From the NCBI RefSeq assembly GCF_002208095.1, contig NZ_CP017990.1, forward strand, positions 2,666,001 to 2,730,000: a stretch of 64,000 nucleotides of DNA. The letters are read 5' to 3'. A model generated the notes under the pieces. That model did not search any database. It was not told the origin of the DNA and saw only the letters and a list, made by a program, of their open reading frames with translations. Below, in pieces: positions 1-9,120 of this stretch (position 1 is its first letter; the number at the start of each line of letters is the position of its first letter). The position numbers and the translations under genes were made by a program. This DNA comes from Enterobacter cloacae complex sp. ECNIH7. GTDB taxonomy: Bacteria > Pseudomonadota > Gammaproteobacteria > Enterobacterales > Enterobacteriaceae.

Positions 1-2382
1 AAAATGATATCCAAATGCATGCAAAATCCAAAAATTAACCTGATTGGTGCCATGGGTGTCAGTGGAATGCCGTTCTGGCTTTATATCAGAGGTATTGTTA
101 TGCAATAAATCGAAAACGTAATGGCTTTCATGTTCGTGAGTCCCAATAATCTTTGCATTTATAGGAACATGATTTGCAACCAACGTGTAGGCGCTGACAC
201 CTTTCTGTAAACCAAAATACTTGGGAGAATATCGAGCGTTAAGGGTGTTAATTTGCGTTTCTATCCGCTGACCATCGCTACTTGAATGAAGTGTGTCCTG
301 AATATCATAGAGATGAAATGCGGGTAGCTGGCTGGTCGCATTACTAATCGCATCATTAGCCGCTCGTAATGTCTCCAAGCGTAGATAATTTCTTGATGTC
401 CCCGCCATTGATGCTGAGCTAAGGCCTGAAACCTCAGCCATTTTTGCTAACCCCATGTTTGTTCCCATCGCAACAATACAGGCGAAAATTTCACGGGGAT
501 CAGCTTCATGCTTTACATAACGATCTAATACATGGGTAAATGCATTTAAAAATCCAGTATTACCCGCAACAAACCACAGTAGATCCGCAATACCAATTCC
601 TGGTAACTGGCTGTAAAAATCGCTATTAACGGATTCATCACTGCTCGGATAAAGCAGCTTCCAACGACGCTTTTCGGCAGCCCCAATTACTTTAATATGT
701 TTGTTGACCCCATCAGAAATATGTTGGTTAATCGCACTATAACGTGCTGCTAGCATAGTATGAAATACAGCCAGAGTATCTTGGATAGGGGCCAATAAAA
801 TGGGTGCACCAATATCTTGCAATACTCGTTCTTTATCCTGCCATCTAAGATCGCTTATTAAGTCATCTTCAAAGCGGCGAAATTCATTACTATGTTTAAC
901 GTACACATCACCCGCTTCCAGTGAGTTGCGTAGTAGGCGATAGACCAAAAACTCATAGCGATCTACATCAAGCGTTTTAAATGTTTTGCCCTCTTTACTA
1001 AACAAATATCGGCGTAAACCTTTAGGAATAATCTCAGTCGGAAATGAATTAGGGTCAGTTTGCCTTGGTGATTTTTCTGTGCGCAATAAGTTTTGTAAAA
1101 ACGCGATAGCTTCAAGCAAAGGAGAGTCTTCTACACGTCCGGCAAAATCCAGATCAGTAAAAAGTTGCCTTAAGTTACGTTTGAATGTGGCGGATAATTT
1201 TGTGTAATGTGACCATTCAAATGCCGTTTTGTCGAAAGCAATATTGCGTAAGTAATCAGCAACTAATGGGAATCTCTCTTGTTCAAGCAATGCATAGGCT
1301 TTTTCTTTAATAATGGAAAAAGGTGTGTCATCGGTGATGGTGTCATCCGTAAACAGGCTCAATACATGACCCGCAGCCTGTAAATTTTTCGCTGCATTGG
1401 TAACCGCATTATTCATTGCTTCTTCAGCGGCACGCTTGGCCTGTTTCTCGTATTGATCGACCCAATGGAGCAATGCTTCAATTAAGTTGTCATTAATTTG
1501 CTGAAACCGATGAAAAGCAAAAAACAGCAGATATAACTGTGCAGTCTCTTTTTTCATGCGTTGAAGTTTATAAGTGGTATAAAACTTAACCATAGAAGCA
1601 TAATACTTGCCGCTTTCATTGGAGATCCCCGCTGTTATGAGGAACTGCTTGGCAAACTCATGTAGAGGCTGGAAAAACTGCCGCCGTGCGACTTCATGTC
1701 GCAATTCTTTATAACTGAAATCTTTAGCTTCATGTTTTAATGCGCTGACGCGAAATACTCCTGACTCAGCCCGAAGCAAAGCCGCTAATTGCTGATCGAT
1801 AAGTGAAGTCATGCAAGTGCTAAGTAATCGAGCAATACGGGTGCGTTCATAAGCCACCACTCTACCAATCATCTCTTGCATATACCGATAACTGGGCATG
1901 ACAATACGGTGTAATGCTAAGTATTGGGTTAATTCACGAAAGATAAAGATAGGTTGTGTCGATAACATCGCAACCCGCTGTGCTTTATCTTCCAAATCAA
2001 CTTTTACCTCATTATCACATTGTTTATACTGGAATAAATCAAGAATTGCTCGTTGTTGTTCAGCCCTAATCGGTCTTGAGGGACTTTTCAGTCTTGAAAG
2101 CGTTTTGGTGGGAAAGTACAGCGCGGCAATGTAATCCAAGTCATTTAGTACTGACGATTCTTGTTCATAACTGAAAAACTGCCGTTTGGCTTTGAAATAG
2201 CCCAGTTGCAATACTAAATGGGCTGCCACAGAAAACGTTCGGGTATTGTCGAATAGCTCGCGCTCTTTAGCACTTAAGTCAAAATATAATCGACGATCAT
2301 CATCTGAGAAATGAGGTAATCCAAACAGTTCATCTATTTCATCAGTTGACAAAATAGATAGCCGCCGAACATCATTTTTCAT
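1..2382 (-). CDS. tnpA: Tn3-family transposase TnpA, partial (C-terminus outside window)
   Basis: An open frame runs without a stop from an ATG at 2382 to the window edge, giving about 794 residues of a family that is usually near 1000. The N-terminus begins MKNDVRRLSILSTDEIDELF, typical of Tn3 transposases. The last visible part contains the HSTDTHGTNQVNFWILHAFG segment, which belongs to the DDE catalytic domain of this family. The missing part should carry the final catalytic residues. The gene lies 23 bases downstream of the toxin gene on the same strand, so antitoxin, toxin and transposase probably share a transcript. TnpA catalyses replicative cointegrate formation between terminal inverted repeats. 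Confidence 0.9.
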   Translation of the reverse strand, partial: MKNDVRRLSILSTDEIDELFGLPHFSDDDRRLYFDLSAKERELFDNTRTFSVAAHLVLQLGYFKAKRQFFSYEQESSVLNDLDYIAALYFPTKTLSRLKSPSRPIRAEQQRAILDLFQYKQCDNEVKVDLEDKAQRVAMLSTQPIFIFRELTQYLALHRIVMPSYRYMQEMIGRVVAYERTRIARLLSTCMTSLIDQQLAALLRAESGVFRVSALKHEAKDFSYKELRHEVARRQFFQPLHEFAKQFLITAGISNESGKYYASMVKFYTTYKLQRMKKETAQLYLLFFAFHRFQQINDNLIEALLHWVDQYEKQAKRAAEEAMNNAVTNAAKNLQAAGHVLSLFTDDTITDDTPFSIIKEKAYALLEQERFPLVADYLRNIAFDKTAFEWSHYTKLSATFKRNLRQLFTDLDFAGRVEDSPLLEAIAFLQNLLRTEKSPRQTDPNSFPTEIIPKGLRRYLFSKEGKTFKTLDVDRYEFLVYRLLRNSLEAGDVYVKHSNEFRRFEDDLISDLRWQDKERVLQDIGAPILLAPIQDTLAVFHTMLAARYSAINQHISDGVNKHIKVIGAAEKRRWKLLYPSSDESVNSDFYSQLPGIGIADLLWFVAGNTGFLNAFTHVLDRYVKHEADPREIFACIVAMGTNMGLAKMAEVSGLSSASMAGTSRNYLRLETLRAANDAISNATSQLPAFHLYDIQDTLHSSSDGQRIETQINTLNARYSPKYFGLQKGVSAYTLVANHVPINAKIIGTHEHESHYVFDLLHNNTSDIKPERHSTDTHGTNQVNFWILHAFGYHF

Positions 2383-2405
2383 GGTGCCCTCCCTATTTCA
2401 CTACA

Positions 2406-2717
2406 TCAAATAATTTCCCGCTCCGCGAGATGTGCAAGTGGAACCATACTTTTATGTAAGATCCCAAATACAACGAATTGATGCTCATGTTGGATGTAAT
2501 AGATGACATGACTTGAATAAGGGAAGCTAAACACATTCATGCGTACCTCGGGTCTATTTTTCCCAAGGGTGGGTGTTTCAGCCAGCAGTTGAATCGTTTG
2601 TCTAAGTCCTGATAAATAGGTCTTCGACTGAGTCGTTCCCCATTGGGCTAACGTAAAGCGGTGAATACCTATCAGATCAGATTGTGCATCGGGCGTTAAA
2701 TGATAAGTTACCGGCAT
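2406..2717 (-). CDS. RelE/ParE-family toxin
   Basis: A 103-residue protein starting MPVTYHLTPDAQSDLIGI with the ParE-type helical hairpin start, a central LLAETPTLGKNRPEVR segment and a C-terminal beta core (VIYYIQHEHQFVVFGILH). ParE/RelE toxins inhibit gyrase or cleave mRNA; ParE is the closer match by eye, so gyrase is the likelier target, but this is inference. Its ATG overlaps the antitoxin stop (TAATG), the usual translational coupling of these pairs. The pair sits between res and tnpA, a placement reported for many Tn3-family transposons. Confidence 0.85.
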   Translation of the reverse strand: MPVTYHLTPDAQSDLIGIHRFTLAQWGTTQSKTYLSGLRQTIQLLAETPTLGKNRPEVRMNVFSFPYSSHVIYYIQHEHQFVVFGILHKSMVPLAHLAEREII

Positions 2718-2977
2718 TAGTCATACTGCCCTGCGGCCAGCTCATCAAAAAAGGTATTACCATCAACCAAATTGCCCATTTTGATGTCAGTTATGGCTTT
2801 CACCGCTTTGGATTGAAGCAAATGTAATTTTAGTGTCTCGATACTTTGGTATGCATCAGCTGAAATAACAACGGCCACAGGCTTGCCATTTTTATTAATT
2901 TGGATTGGAGCTTGTTGAGCTTTGAGCAACAAATCTCCAAAGTGAATTTTTGCTTCATTGGCTGAAAGAGTGTTCAT
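2717..2977 (-). CDS. Phd/YefM-family antitoxin
   Basis: An 86-residue protein, MNTLSANEAKIHFGDLLLKA, matching the N-terminal DNA-binding fold of Phd/YefM antitoxins (the conserved pattern of Ala-x3-Phe with later PVAVVISADAY). The C-terminal half should be the toxin-neutralising tail. It precedes the toxin gene with overlapping stop and start. A good ribosome site (AAAGGTGATAA) precedes the ATG at 2977. A perfect inverted repeat at 2992-3007 just upstream is the likely operator for autorepression, which would also dampen the downstream transposase if the three genes are cotranscribed. Confidence 0.85.
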   Translation of the reverse strand: MNTLSANEAKIHFGDLLLKAQQAPIQINKNGKPVAVVISADAYQSIETLKLHLLQSKAVKAITDIKMGNLVDGNTFFDELAAGQYD

Positions 2978-2991
2978 TTATCACCTTTAAA

Positions 2992-3007
2992 CGAATCGTT
3001 CGATTCG
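2992..3007. promoter_or_regulatory. Inverted repeat, probable antitoxin operator
   Basis: CGAATCG and CGATTCG are exact reverse complements separated by 2 bases (TT). The repeat lies 15 bases before the antitoxin start codon, where Phd-type antitoxins normally bind. Assignment to the antitoxin is inference. Confidence 0.6.
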
Positions 3008-3049
3008 CTCAATTTACACCAGTTGGGCGATAAAAGTCAAAAATGCACC

Positions 3050-3125
3050 CTATCAAAATGTATACTATTTGATAGCTCTGGTTATTACCTATCAAAACTA
3101 CTATCATAAGTGCATTATCAAAACC
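3050..3125. other. Candidate res (resolution) site of the transposon
   Basis: Five copies of a half-site close to CTATCAAA are seen: 3050-3057, inverted at 3068-3075, then 3089-3096, 3101-3108 (CTATCATA) and 3115-3122 (TTATCAAA). The first two form a 26-bp dyad (3050-3075) with GTATAC at its centre, as expected for crossover subsite I of a serine resolvase. The rest could be subsites II and III. The stretch lies directly before the resolvase gene and between it and the divergent toxin-antitoxin-tnpA transcript, the normal place for res. Confidence 0.65.
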
Positions 3126-3146
3126 TTTAAAGAGATATGGTGATTT

Positions 3147-3767
3147 ATGTCCAAAGTTGGTTATGCTCGAGTGAGTTCCACGGGTCAAAGCTTAGAAGTG
3201 CAACTGGGCAAGTTACATCGAGCTGAGTGCAATAAGATATATCAAGAAAAACGCAGTGGGAGGACGGCTGAACGGTCTGAATTTCAATCTTGCATGAGTT
3301 ATTTACGTGAAGGGGATACCCTAGTGGTAACCCGACTCGATCGTCTTGCTCGCTCAGTCGTCCACTTAGCCCAGATTGCTTCGCGTTTTCAAAGTGAAGG
3401 TATTGATTTGCTCGTTATCGATCAGAACATTGATACGAGCACTTCGACTGGGAGACTCATGTTCAATATGTTGGCTGCTATTGCTGAGTTTGAAAATGAC
3501 TTGCGGACAGAGAGGCAAGCTGAAGGTATCGCAAAAGCACATGAAAATGGAGTTAAATTTGGTAGGCCTGTAAAACTTACGGACACCTTAAAACAAGCAA
3601 TTTATGATAAAAGAGCTGAGGGGGCCACTATTGGTCAGCTTGCCAAGGAGTATCACCTTGGAGAAGCTTCTATTTATCGGGCAATAAATTCAGTTAAGCA
3701 ATCAATTGTTTCCCCCTACTCGATAGATGTTAAAGAGCTGCGAGATTATGGAAAATATAAAACGTGA
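3147..3767 (+). CDS. tnpR: Serine recombinase, Tn3-type resolvase
   Basis: A 206-residue serine recombinase. The N-terminal catalytic domain begins MSKVGYARVSSTGQSLEVQL with the nucleophile at Ser10, followed by the conserved VTRLDRLARS arginine motif and the LMFNMLAAIAEFENDL dimer helix. The C-terminal part (about residues 140-190, GRPVKL ... IGQLAKEYHLGEASIYRAI) is the helix-turn-helix that binds res. It resolves the cointegrates made by TnpA. The half-site array just upstream is its likely substrate and would also allow self-repression. Confidence 0.93.
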   Translation: MSKVGYARVSSTGQSLEVQLGKLHRAECNKIYQEKRSGRTAERSEFQSCMSYLREGDTLVVTRLDRLARSVVHLAQIASRFQSEGIDLLVIDQNIDTSTSTGRLMFNMLAAIAEFENDLRTERQAEGIAKAHENGVKFGRPVKLTDTLKQAIYDKRAEGATIGQLAKEYHLGEASIYRAINSVKQSIVSPYSIDVKELRDYGKYKT

Positions 3768-3884
3768 TTGATACTGACTATTGTATGTATTGACGTTTAA
3801 AATTAGCCTTACTGTATTAACGTAACATCAATAGGTATGATAAATTTTCCTTATCTAAAGAGCCTTAGCCTAACATTAATATTT

Positions 3885-4217
3885 CTACGAACAGTTAATG
3901 CAGCGAGTCACGGTAGGATCAAACATAAGCCGATTCAAATCGATATCTTCACCACAGACAAAACAGCTGCCATATTCATCGCTATTTATGCGCAATAATG
4001 CACCTTCAATAACTTGTAACTGATGCTGCTTGCGTCTCGCAGTTTCTAATTCCATTTGCTGTCCTTGCAATGCATCTATACGTGAAAGACGTCCGAGTCG
4101 TGATTGGTCAAGTTCGACAACTTGCACATCACTCGTTTGTGCTGCAATCTGCGCTAACAAACTTTCCAGCATTTGCTGTAACTGTAAATGCAGTTGTTGC
4201 TTTAGCTGCTCGTTCAT
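3885..4217 (-). CDS. DksA/TraR-family zinc-finger protein (cargo)
   Basis: A 110-residue protein with an N-terminal coiled-coil-prone region rich in Gln and Leu, and a C-terminal four-cysteine zinc finger (CFVCGEDI ... CINCS, C-x2-C twice). This is the TraR/DksA layout. Members bind in the secondary channel of RNA polymerase and change promoter output during stress; whether this one does is inference. The start at 4217 is supported by GGAGGTGAA just upstream. It is the last gene of a three-gene operon after the universal stress protein and SulP genes. Confidence 0.8.
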   Translation of the reverse strand: MNEQLKQQLHLQLQQMLESLLAQIAAQTSDVQVVELDQSRLGRLSRIDALQGQQMELETARRKQHQLQVIEGALLRINSDEYGSCFVCGEDIDLNRLMFDPTVTRCINCS

Positions 4218-4307
4218 TTCACCTCCAAACTTAAGCGTCAGAACCTATCTCTATTACTATGCACTAACCAGCGTCTTGGATACTGATTAGTGCAATATCA
4301 ATAGCTG

Positions 4308-5162
4308 TTAGCGCAATAATAATAATGGGATATGGCTTTTACTGATCATCTTTGTGGTATTGCTTCCCACAAAAAACTCTCTTATCCGCGAATGGCCGTA
4401 GGCCCCCATCACCATAAGATCGATGTGATGCTCAAGTTGATAGATCTCAAGAGCCGTTTGAACTTCTCCCTGACAAACAGCGGTAACCACATTGAAATTC
4501 GCCGCCATCAGAGATTCGGTCACCAACGCCAGTTCTGCTGTCGCCTGTGATTGAGCATCAGACACCATCACCAAATGACATTCAAGCCCTTTTAAGAGTG
4601 GACTTGTTAGCACTTGATTAAGGGCTTTTTTCGCAGTAATGCTGCCATCGTAGGCAATCATAAATCGTTTCGGTGCTTCAAACTCTGTCATCACCACTAA
4701 AATAGGCTGCTTAACTGTGCGAATGACGTTTTCTAGATGGCTGCCAATCGCCTGCGCTTGATCTTGATGTTGCTCCCCTTGACGCCCCATCACCACCAAT
4801 CTGGCATGGGATTCTTGCTCTAACAGGGTTTCGACTAAATCGCCGTGACGCTGCAAGGTTTTAACCACGACTGCAGGTTGTGCCTCCACGATGCGCGTTT
4901 GCGCATCTTGCAACATATACTTACCCTGCTCGAGTGCCAGCTTGCCCCGGCGCGCTTCGAGCTCAACCATTTCATTGAGCAAGTGCTCCCGTGTACCTAG
5001 GCCAATATTTCCCGACAGATCTGACTCTATCGGATAGGCTGACTTATCCAATACATGTAATAGGATTACAGGGGCATTCAGTTGAAAGGCGGCCCAGCCA
5101 CTGGCATCACATACAGCGGATGTCACATTTGAACCGTCAATACAAGCAATCACATTTGTCAT
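4308..5162 (-). CDS. Tandem-domain universal stress protein (cargo)
   Basis: A 284-residue protein with two UspA domains. The second has the canonical ATP-binding pattern G-x2-G-x9-G-S (VMGAYGHSRIREFFVGS). The first has a similar but looser motif (VVMGRQGEQHQDQAQAIGS). This is like E. coli UspE-type tandem proteins. It begins 34 bases after the SulP stop, preceded by AAAGGAATAAAACG, and so is probably cotranscribed with the transporter. Usp proteins linked to SulP transporters are common and may sense energy or ion state; its exact role here is unknown. Confidence 0.85.
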   Translation of the reverse strand: MTNVIACIDGSNVTSAVCDASGWAAFQLNAPVILLHVLDKSAYPIESDLSGNIGLGTREHLLNEMVELEARRGKLALEQGKYMLQDAQTRIVEAQPAVVVKTLQRHGDLVETLLEQESHARLVVMGRQGEQHQDQAQAIGSHLENVIRTVKQPILVVMTEFEAPKRFMIAYDGSITAKKALNQVLTSPLLKGLECHLVMVSDAQSQATAELALVTESLMAANFNVVTAVCQGEVQTALEIYQLEHHIDLMVMGAYGHSRIREFFVGSNTTKMISKSHIPLLLLR

Positions 5163-5196
5163 CGTTTTATTCCTTTGTTGTTGTGTTGCTAATGGC

Positions 5197-6687
5197 TTAG
5201 TGACCAGACATCATTTTTTCAACTTCTTCTGGCTTATCGTGTACCCCAAATTTATCGACTATGGTGGCACTGGCTTCGTTAAGGCCAATCAACTCAACCT
5301 CAGTCCCCTCGCGGCGGAATTTAATCACTACCTTGTCGAGGGCCGATACCGCGGTAATATCCCAAAAATGTGCTTGAGATAAGTCGATAGTCACTTTATC
5401 AACCACTTCCCTAAAATCGAATGAATTACTGAACTTATCTGATGAAGCAAAAAAGACTTGTCCAATAACCTGATAATGGCGACCAGTGTCAGCAGCAGTC
5501 GTTGTACTCTTAACCACCATAAAACGTCCCACTTTATTAGCAAAAAATAGGGACGCGAGTAATACACCTACAAATACCCCAATTGCTAAGTTATGGGTAG
5601 CGACCACGACCACAACCGTCGCCACCATCACAAGGTTGGTTGACATAGGATGATGCTTAAGATTACGGATTGAATCCCAAGAGAATGTACCGATAGCCAC
5701 CATGATCATCACGGCAACCAGTGCCGCCATAGGAATAAGCTTTAACCACTCTCCTAAAAACACCACCATCACAAGTAAAAAAACGCCTGCAGCGAAGGAT
5801 GATAAACGTCCGCGACCACCCGATTTAACGTTGATGATCGACTGACCAATCATAGCGCAACCAGCCATACCGCCCATTAAACCCGCGCCGATATTGGCAA
5901 TACCTTGGCCCTTACACTCGCGATTCTTATCGCTTTGGGTATCGGTTAAGTCATCAACTATGGTGGCGGTCATCATAGATTCCAGCAAGCCCACCACGGC
6001 AAGGCCGGCCGAGTAAGGGAAGATGATCATCAGAGTTTCAAGGGTCAAGGGCACTTCAGGCCAGAGGAAAATAGGTAAAGTATCAGGCAGTTGTCCCATG
6101 TCGCCGACAGTACGAATATCTAACCCCATATAAACCGCAAAAAGCGTTAATCCGACAATACACACGAGAGGCGAAGGTACGGATTTACCAATCACAGGGA
6201 TGAGTGGGAATAGGTAAATGATACCGAGGCCAGCTACCGTCATCGCATATACGTGCCAAGTCACATTGGTCAGTTCGGGCAACTGGGCCATAAAGATCAG
6301 AATCGCCAGTGCATTCACAAAACCCGTCACCACAGAGCGGGAGACGAAACGCATCAAGCTACCGAGTTTTAAGTAACCCGCAGCAATTTGCAGCACACCG
6401 GTTAATAAGGTCGCCGCGAGTAAATACTCAAGGCCATGTTCCTTTACTAAGGTCACCATTAACAGTGCCATCGCGCCTGTTGCGGCAGAGATCATGCCAG
6501 GACGGCCACCAGTAAAGGCAATAACCACAGCGATACAGAATGAAGCATATAGGCCGACCTTAGGATCGACACCTGCAATAATAGAAAAGGCAATTGCCTC
6601 AGGGATTAACGCCAGCGCTACCACAATACCGGCTAACAGATCTCCGCGTATATTGGAGAACCACTCTTTTTTCATGGTTTGAATCAT
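5197..6687 (-). CDS. SulP-family inorganic anion transporter (cargo)
   Basis: A roughly 496-residue SulP (SLC26) transporter: about 10-14 hydrophobic segments, the signature [23 protein letters not shown] near the N-terminus, and a C-terminal STAS domain (about the last 110 residues, [20 protein letters not shown]). Substrates of the family include sulfate, bicarbonate and dicarboxylates; the substrate is not readable here. I place the start at ATG 6687 (MIQTMKKEW) because it fits the family start and follows a GAGTGAG sequence; the frame stays open to 6789 but that extension looks non-coding. First gene of the transposon cargo operon. Confidence 0.88.
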   Translation of the reverse strand: MIQTMKKEWFSNIRGDLLAGIVVALALIPEAIAFSIIAGVDPKVGLYASFCIAVVIAFTGGRPGMISAATGAMALLMVTLVKEHGLEYLLAATLLTGVLQIAAGYLKLGSLMRFVSRSVVTGFVNALAILIFMAQLPELTNVTWHVYAMTVAGLGIIYLFPLIPVIGKSVPSPLVCIVGLTLFAVYMGLDIRTVGDMGQLPDTLPIFLWPEVPLTLETLMIIFPYSAGLAVVGLLESMMTATIVDDLTDTQSDKNRECKGQGIANIGAGLMGGMAGCAMIGQSIINVKSGGRGRLSSFAAGVFLLVMVVFLGEWLKLIPMAALVAVMIMVAIGTFSWDSIRNLKHHPMSTNLVMVATVVVVVATHNLAIGVFVGVLLASLFFANKVGRFMVVKSTTTAADTGRHYQVIGQVFFASSDKFSNSFDFREVVDKVTIDLSQAHFWDITAVSALDKVVIKFRREGTEVELIGLNEASATIVDKFGVHDKPEEVEKMMSGH

Positions 6688-7146
6688 GTTACTCACTCTG
6701 ATTAAAATTAAATCAATAACAAAAGCTAACGCTAGCCATATACACAGATGTGCAAAGACAAGAGCTTTTTCGTCAACGTGACGAATCAATATTAGATTTA
6801 TGGAGGTACAACAAAAGCTACCGAAGGGTAGATACTACGAACGGATCTGAGCGATCCAAAATGAAGGGGGTTAAACTAATGCGGCTTAAAGCTCATTACA
6901 GAAATTATCCTTACAACAGGTAAAATGAGTAAAATTTTGATTTTTAGCTATATACAGAAACACAATATAGAGTTAGGTAAGGATACCGTTCAGGTCGTTG
7001 AAAGTCAAAGGACCAAAATCAGATTAACTATGATCCGGTAAGCTGTAACGACTTAAATTCAGTGTTAATGAGCGTAACCAGATAAATTCCACATTAAAAA
7101 CAAAAAAAACAGTGGCTTAATTTAGCTCAAGAGCTTAGTTATAAAG
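6688..7146. other. Non-coding right arm of transposon
   Basis: About 460 AT-rich bases without a credible gene on either strand. It must contain the promoter of the SulP-Usp-DksA operon (minus strand), but no clear -35/-10 pair stands out. Near the right edge a short palindrome, AGCTCAAGAGCT (7124-7135), and TTAGCTxxx-type repeats occur just inside the candidate terminal repeat. Confidence 0.5.
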
Positions 7147-7184
7147 CTAACTTTACATTTTCGGCGCGTTGGGCAAATTTAGCC
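7147..7184. repeat. Candidate right terminal inverted repeat of the Tn3 element
   Basis: Read inward on the minus strand from 7184 the sequence starts GGCTAAATTTGCCCAACGCG and continues CCGAAAATGTAAAGTTAG. Length (38) and layout, with a GAAAA run in the middle and GTTAG at the inner end, match Tn3-family terminal repeats. The outer end has only GG rather than the usual GGGG. It abuts the first oppD-like codons. The left copy is outside the window, so this is a candidate only. Confidence 0.5.
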
Positions 7185-8072
7185 AACTTCAACCTGCGCG
7201 CGGGTGAAACGCTGGGGATCGTGGGGGAATCCGGTTCCGGAAAATCCCAGACTGCCTTTGCGCTGATGGGCCTGCTGGCTGCTAACGGCGTGATTGGCGG
7301 CTCTGCGAAATTCAACGGTCGTGAAATCCTTAACCTGCCGGAGCACGAGCTGAACAAGCTGCGCGCTGAGCAGATCTCGATGATTTTCCAGGATCCCATG
7401 ACCTCGCTGAACCCGTACATGCGCGTAGGCGAGCAGCTGATGGAAGTCCTGATGCTGCACAAAGGCCTTGGCAAAGCGGAAGCCTTTGAAGAGTCGGTCA
7501 AAATGCTGGACGCGGTGAAAATGCCGGAAGCGCGTAAGCGTATGCGCATGTTCCCGCATGAGTTTTCTGGCGGTATGCGTCAGCGCGTGATGATTGCAAT
7601 GGCGTTGCTGTGCCGGCCAAAGCTGCTGATTGCCGATGAACCTACCACCGCGCTGGACGTTACCGTTCAGGCGCAAATCATGACCCTGTTGAACGAGCTG
7701 AAGCGCGAGTTCAACACGGCGATTATCATGATCACCCACGACCTGGGCGTGGTGGCAGGCATCTGCGACAAAGTGCTGGTGATGTATGCCGGTCGTACCA
7801 TGGAATATGGCAAAGCGCGCGATGTCTTCTATCAGCCTGCGCACCCGTACTCCATTGGTCTGCTGAACGCGGTACCCCGTCTTGATGCGGAAGGGGAATC
7901 CCTGCTCACCATTCCGGGCAACCCGCCAAACCTGCTGCGTCTGCCGAAAGGCTGTCCGTTCCAGCCGCGCTGCCCGCACGCGATGGAAATCTGTAACAGC
8001 GCTCCGCCGCTGGAAGAGTTTGCACCAGGCCGTCTGCGCGCCTGCTTTAAGCCGCAGGAGGAGCTGGTATGA
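7185..8072 (+). pseudogene. oppD: oppD, 5' truncated by the transposon
   Basis: From 7185 the frame encodes [22 protein letters not shown] and the rest of OppD, an ATPase of the oligopeptide ABC importer OppABCDF. About 295 of the usual 337 residues remain; the first 40 or so, including the start and the first beta strands, are missing. Walker A (GESGSGKS), the signature (FSGGMRQR) and Walker B ([12 protein letters not shown]) are kept. The frame continues open into the transposon to 7098 without a start codon; the first possible start is GTG 7221, which lacks the N-terminal strands. The rest of oppD and oppABC presumably lie beyond the left end of the element. The stop overlaps the oppF start (ATGA). 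Confidence 0.9.
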
Positions 8073-9073
8073 ACGCTTTAGATGAAAAACGCAACGTGCT
8101 GCTCGAAATCGCCGATCTTAAAGTGCATTTCGACATCAAAGACGGCAAACAGTGGTTTTGGCAGCCACCGAAGACCCTTAAAGCGGTGGACGGCGTCACG
8201 CTGCGCCTGTACGAAGGGGAAACCCTGGGCGTGGTGGGAGAGTCCGGCTGCGGTAAATCGACCTTTGCGCGAGCCATTATCGGTCTGGTCAAAGCCACCG
8301 ACGGTAAAGTGGCCTGGCTGGGTAAAGATCTGCTGGGCATGAAGCCCGACGAGTGGCGCGAGGTGCGCAGCGATATCCAGATGATTTTCCAGGATCCGCT
8401 GGCATCATTAAACCCGCGTATGACCATCGGCGAGATTATTGCCGAGCCGCTGCGGACCTATCATCCAAAGATGTCTCGTCAGGAAGTGCGCGACCGCGTG
8501 AAGGCGATGATGATGAAAGTCGGCCTGTTGCCGAACCTCATCAACCGCTATCCGCATGAGTTCTCCGGCGGTCAGTGCCAGCGTATTGGTATTGCCCGTG
8601 CGCTGATCCTCGAACCGAAGCTGATTATCTGCGATGAGCCGGTTTCCGCACTGGACGTTTCCATTCAGGCGCAGGTGGTTAACCTGCTGCAGAAGCTGCA
8701 GCGCGAAATGGGGCTGTCGCTGATCTTCATCGCGCATGACCTGGCCGTGGTGAAACACATCTCTGACCGCGTGCTGGTGATGTATCTGGGGCATGCCGTG
8801 GAGCTGGGCACCTATGACGAGGTGTACCATAATCCATTGCACCCATACACCAGAGCGCTGATGTCCGCGGTGCCGATCCCCGATCCGGATCTGGAAAAGA
8901 ATAAAACCATCCAGCTTCTGGAAGGGGAATTACCTTCGCCGATTAACCCGCCGTCAGGCTGCGTCTTCCGCACGCGCTGCCCGATGGCCGGGCCGGAATG
9001 TGCTCAAACGCGACCGGTTCTCGAAGGCAGCTTCCGACATGCGGTTTCCTGCCTGAAAGTAGACCCGTTATAA
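8069..9073 (+). CDS. oppF: Oligopeptide ABC transporter ATPase OppF
   Basis: A full-length 334-residue OppF, with Walker A (GESGCGKST), signature (FSGGQCQR), Walker B ([12 protein letters not shown]), the switch His (IAHDLAVV) and the C-terminal Opp/Dpp cysteine cluster ([14 protein letters not shown]). It normally pairs with OppD as the nucleotide-binding heterodimer. With oppD truncated upstream, OppF has no intact partner in this window and its transcription must come from the transposon or an internal promoter. A terminator follows at 9079-9109. Confidence 0.97.
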   Translation: MNALDEKRNVLLEIADLKVHFDIKDGKQWFWQPPKTLKAVDGVTLRLYEGETLGVVGESGCGKSTFARAIIGLVKATDGKVAWLGKDLLGMKPDEWREVRSDIQMIFQDPLASLNPRMTIGEIIAEPLRTYHPKMSRQEVRDRVKAMMMKVGLLPNLINRYPHEFSGGQCQRIGIARALILEPKLIICDEPVSALDVSIQAQVVNLLQKLQREMGLSLIFIAHDLAVVKHISDRVLVMYLGHAVELGTYDEVYHNPLHPYTRALMSAVPIPDPDLEKNKTIQLLEGELPSPINPPSGCVFRTRCPMAGPECAQTRPVLEGSFRHAVSCLKVDPL

Positions 9074-9078
9074 TCGCA

Positions 9079-9109
9079 AGGGCTGACATGATGTCAGCCC
9101 TTATTTTTT
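9079..9109 (+). terminator. Rho-independent terminator of opp operon
   Basis: GGGCTGACAT pairs with ATGTCAGCCC around a very short loop, followed by TTATTTTTT, six bases after the oppF stop. Confidence 0.85.
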
Positions 9110-9120
9110 GCGAGGTAACT

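Larger units (their letters stand above)
1..7184. mobile_element. Tn3-family transposon, right part (left end outside window)
   Basis: The block holds a Tn3-type transposase running off the left edge, a toxin-antitoxin pair, a res-like region, a serine resolvase and a SulP-Usp-DksA cargo operon. It is visibly AT-richer than the enterobacterial DNA that starts at about 7185. The right boundary is set where sequence matching oppD begins, at the codons for [11 protein letters not shown]. That the element is one transposon is inferred from gene content; the left terminal repeat and target duplication lie outside the window. The gene style resembles marine gammaproteobacteria such as Shewanella, but the exact element cannot be named from sequence alone. 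Confidence 0.85.

Noticed and set aside
6688..6789. N-terminal extension of the SulP frame
   Set aside because: The extra 34 codons do not resemble the family start; ATG 6687 with GAGTGAG upstream fits better.
7221..8072. Calling oppD a functional gene starting at GTG 7221
   Set aside because: It would lack the first beta strands of the ATPase; the junction with transposon DNA better explains the short frame.
8998..9120. N-terminal extension of the channel frame
   Set aside because: It would overlap oppF and its terminator; GTG 9121 with a ribosome site is preferred.
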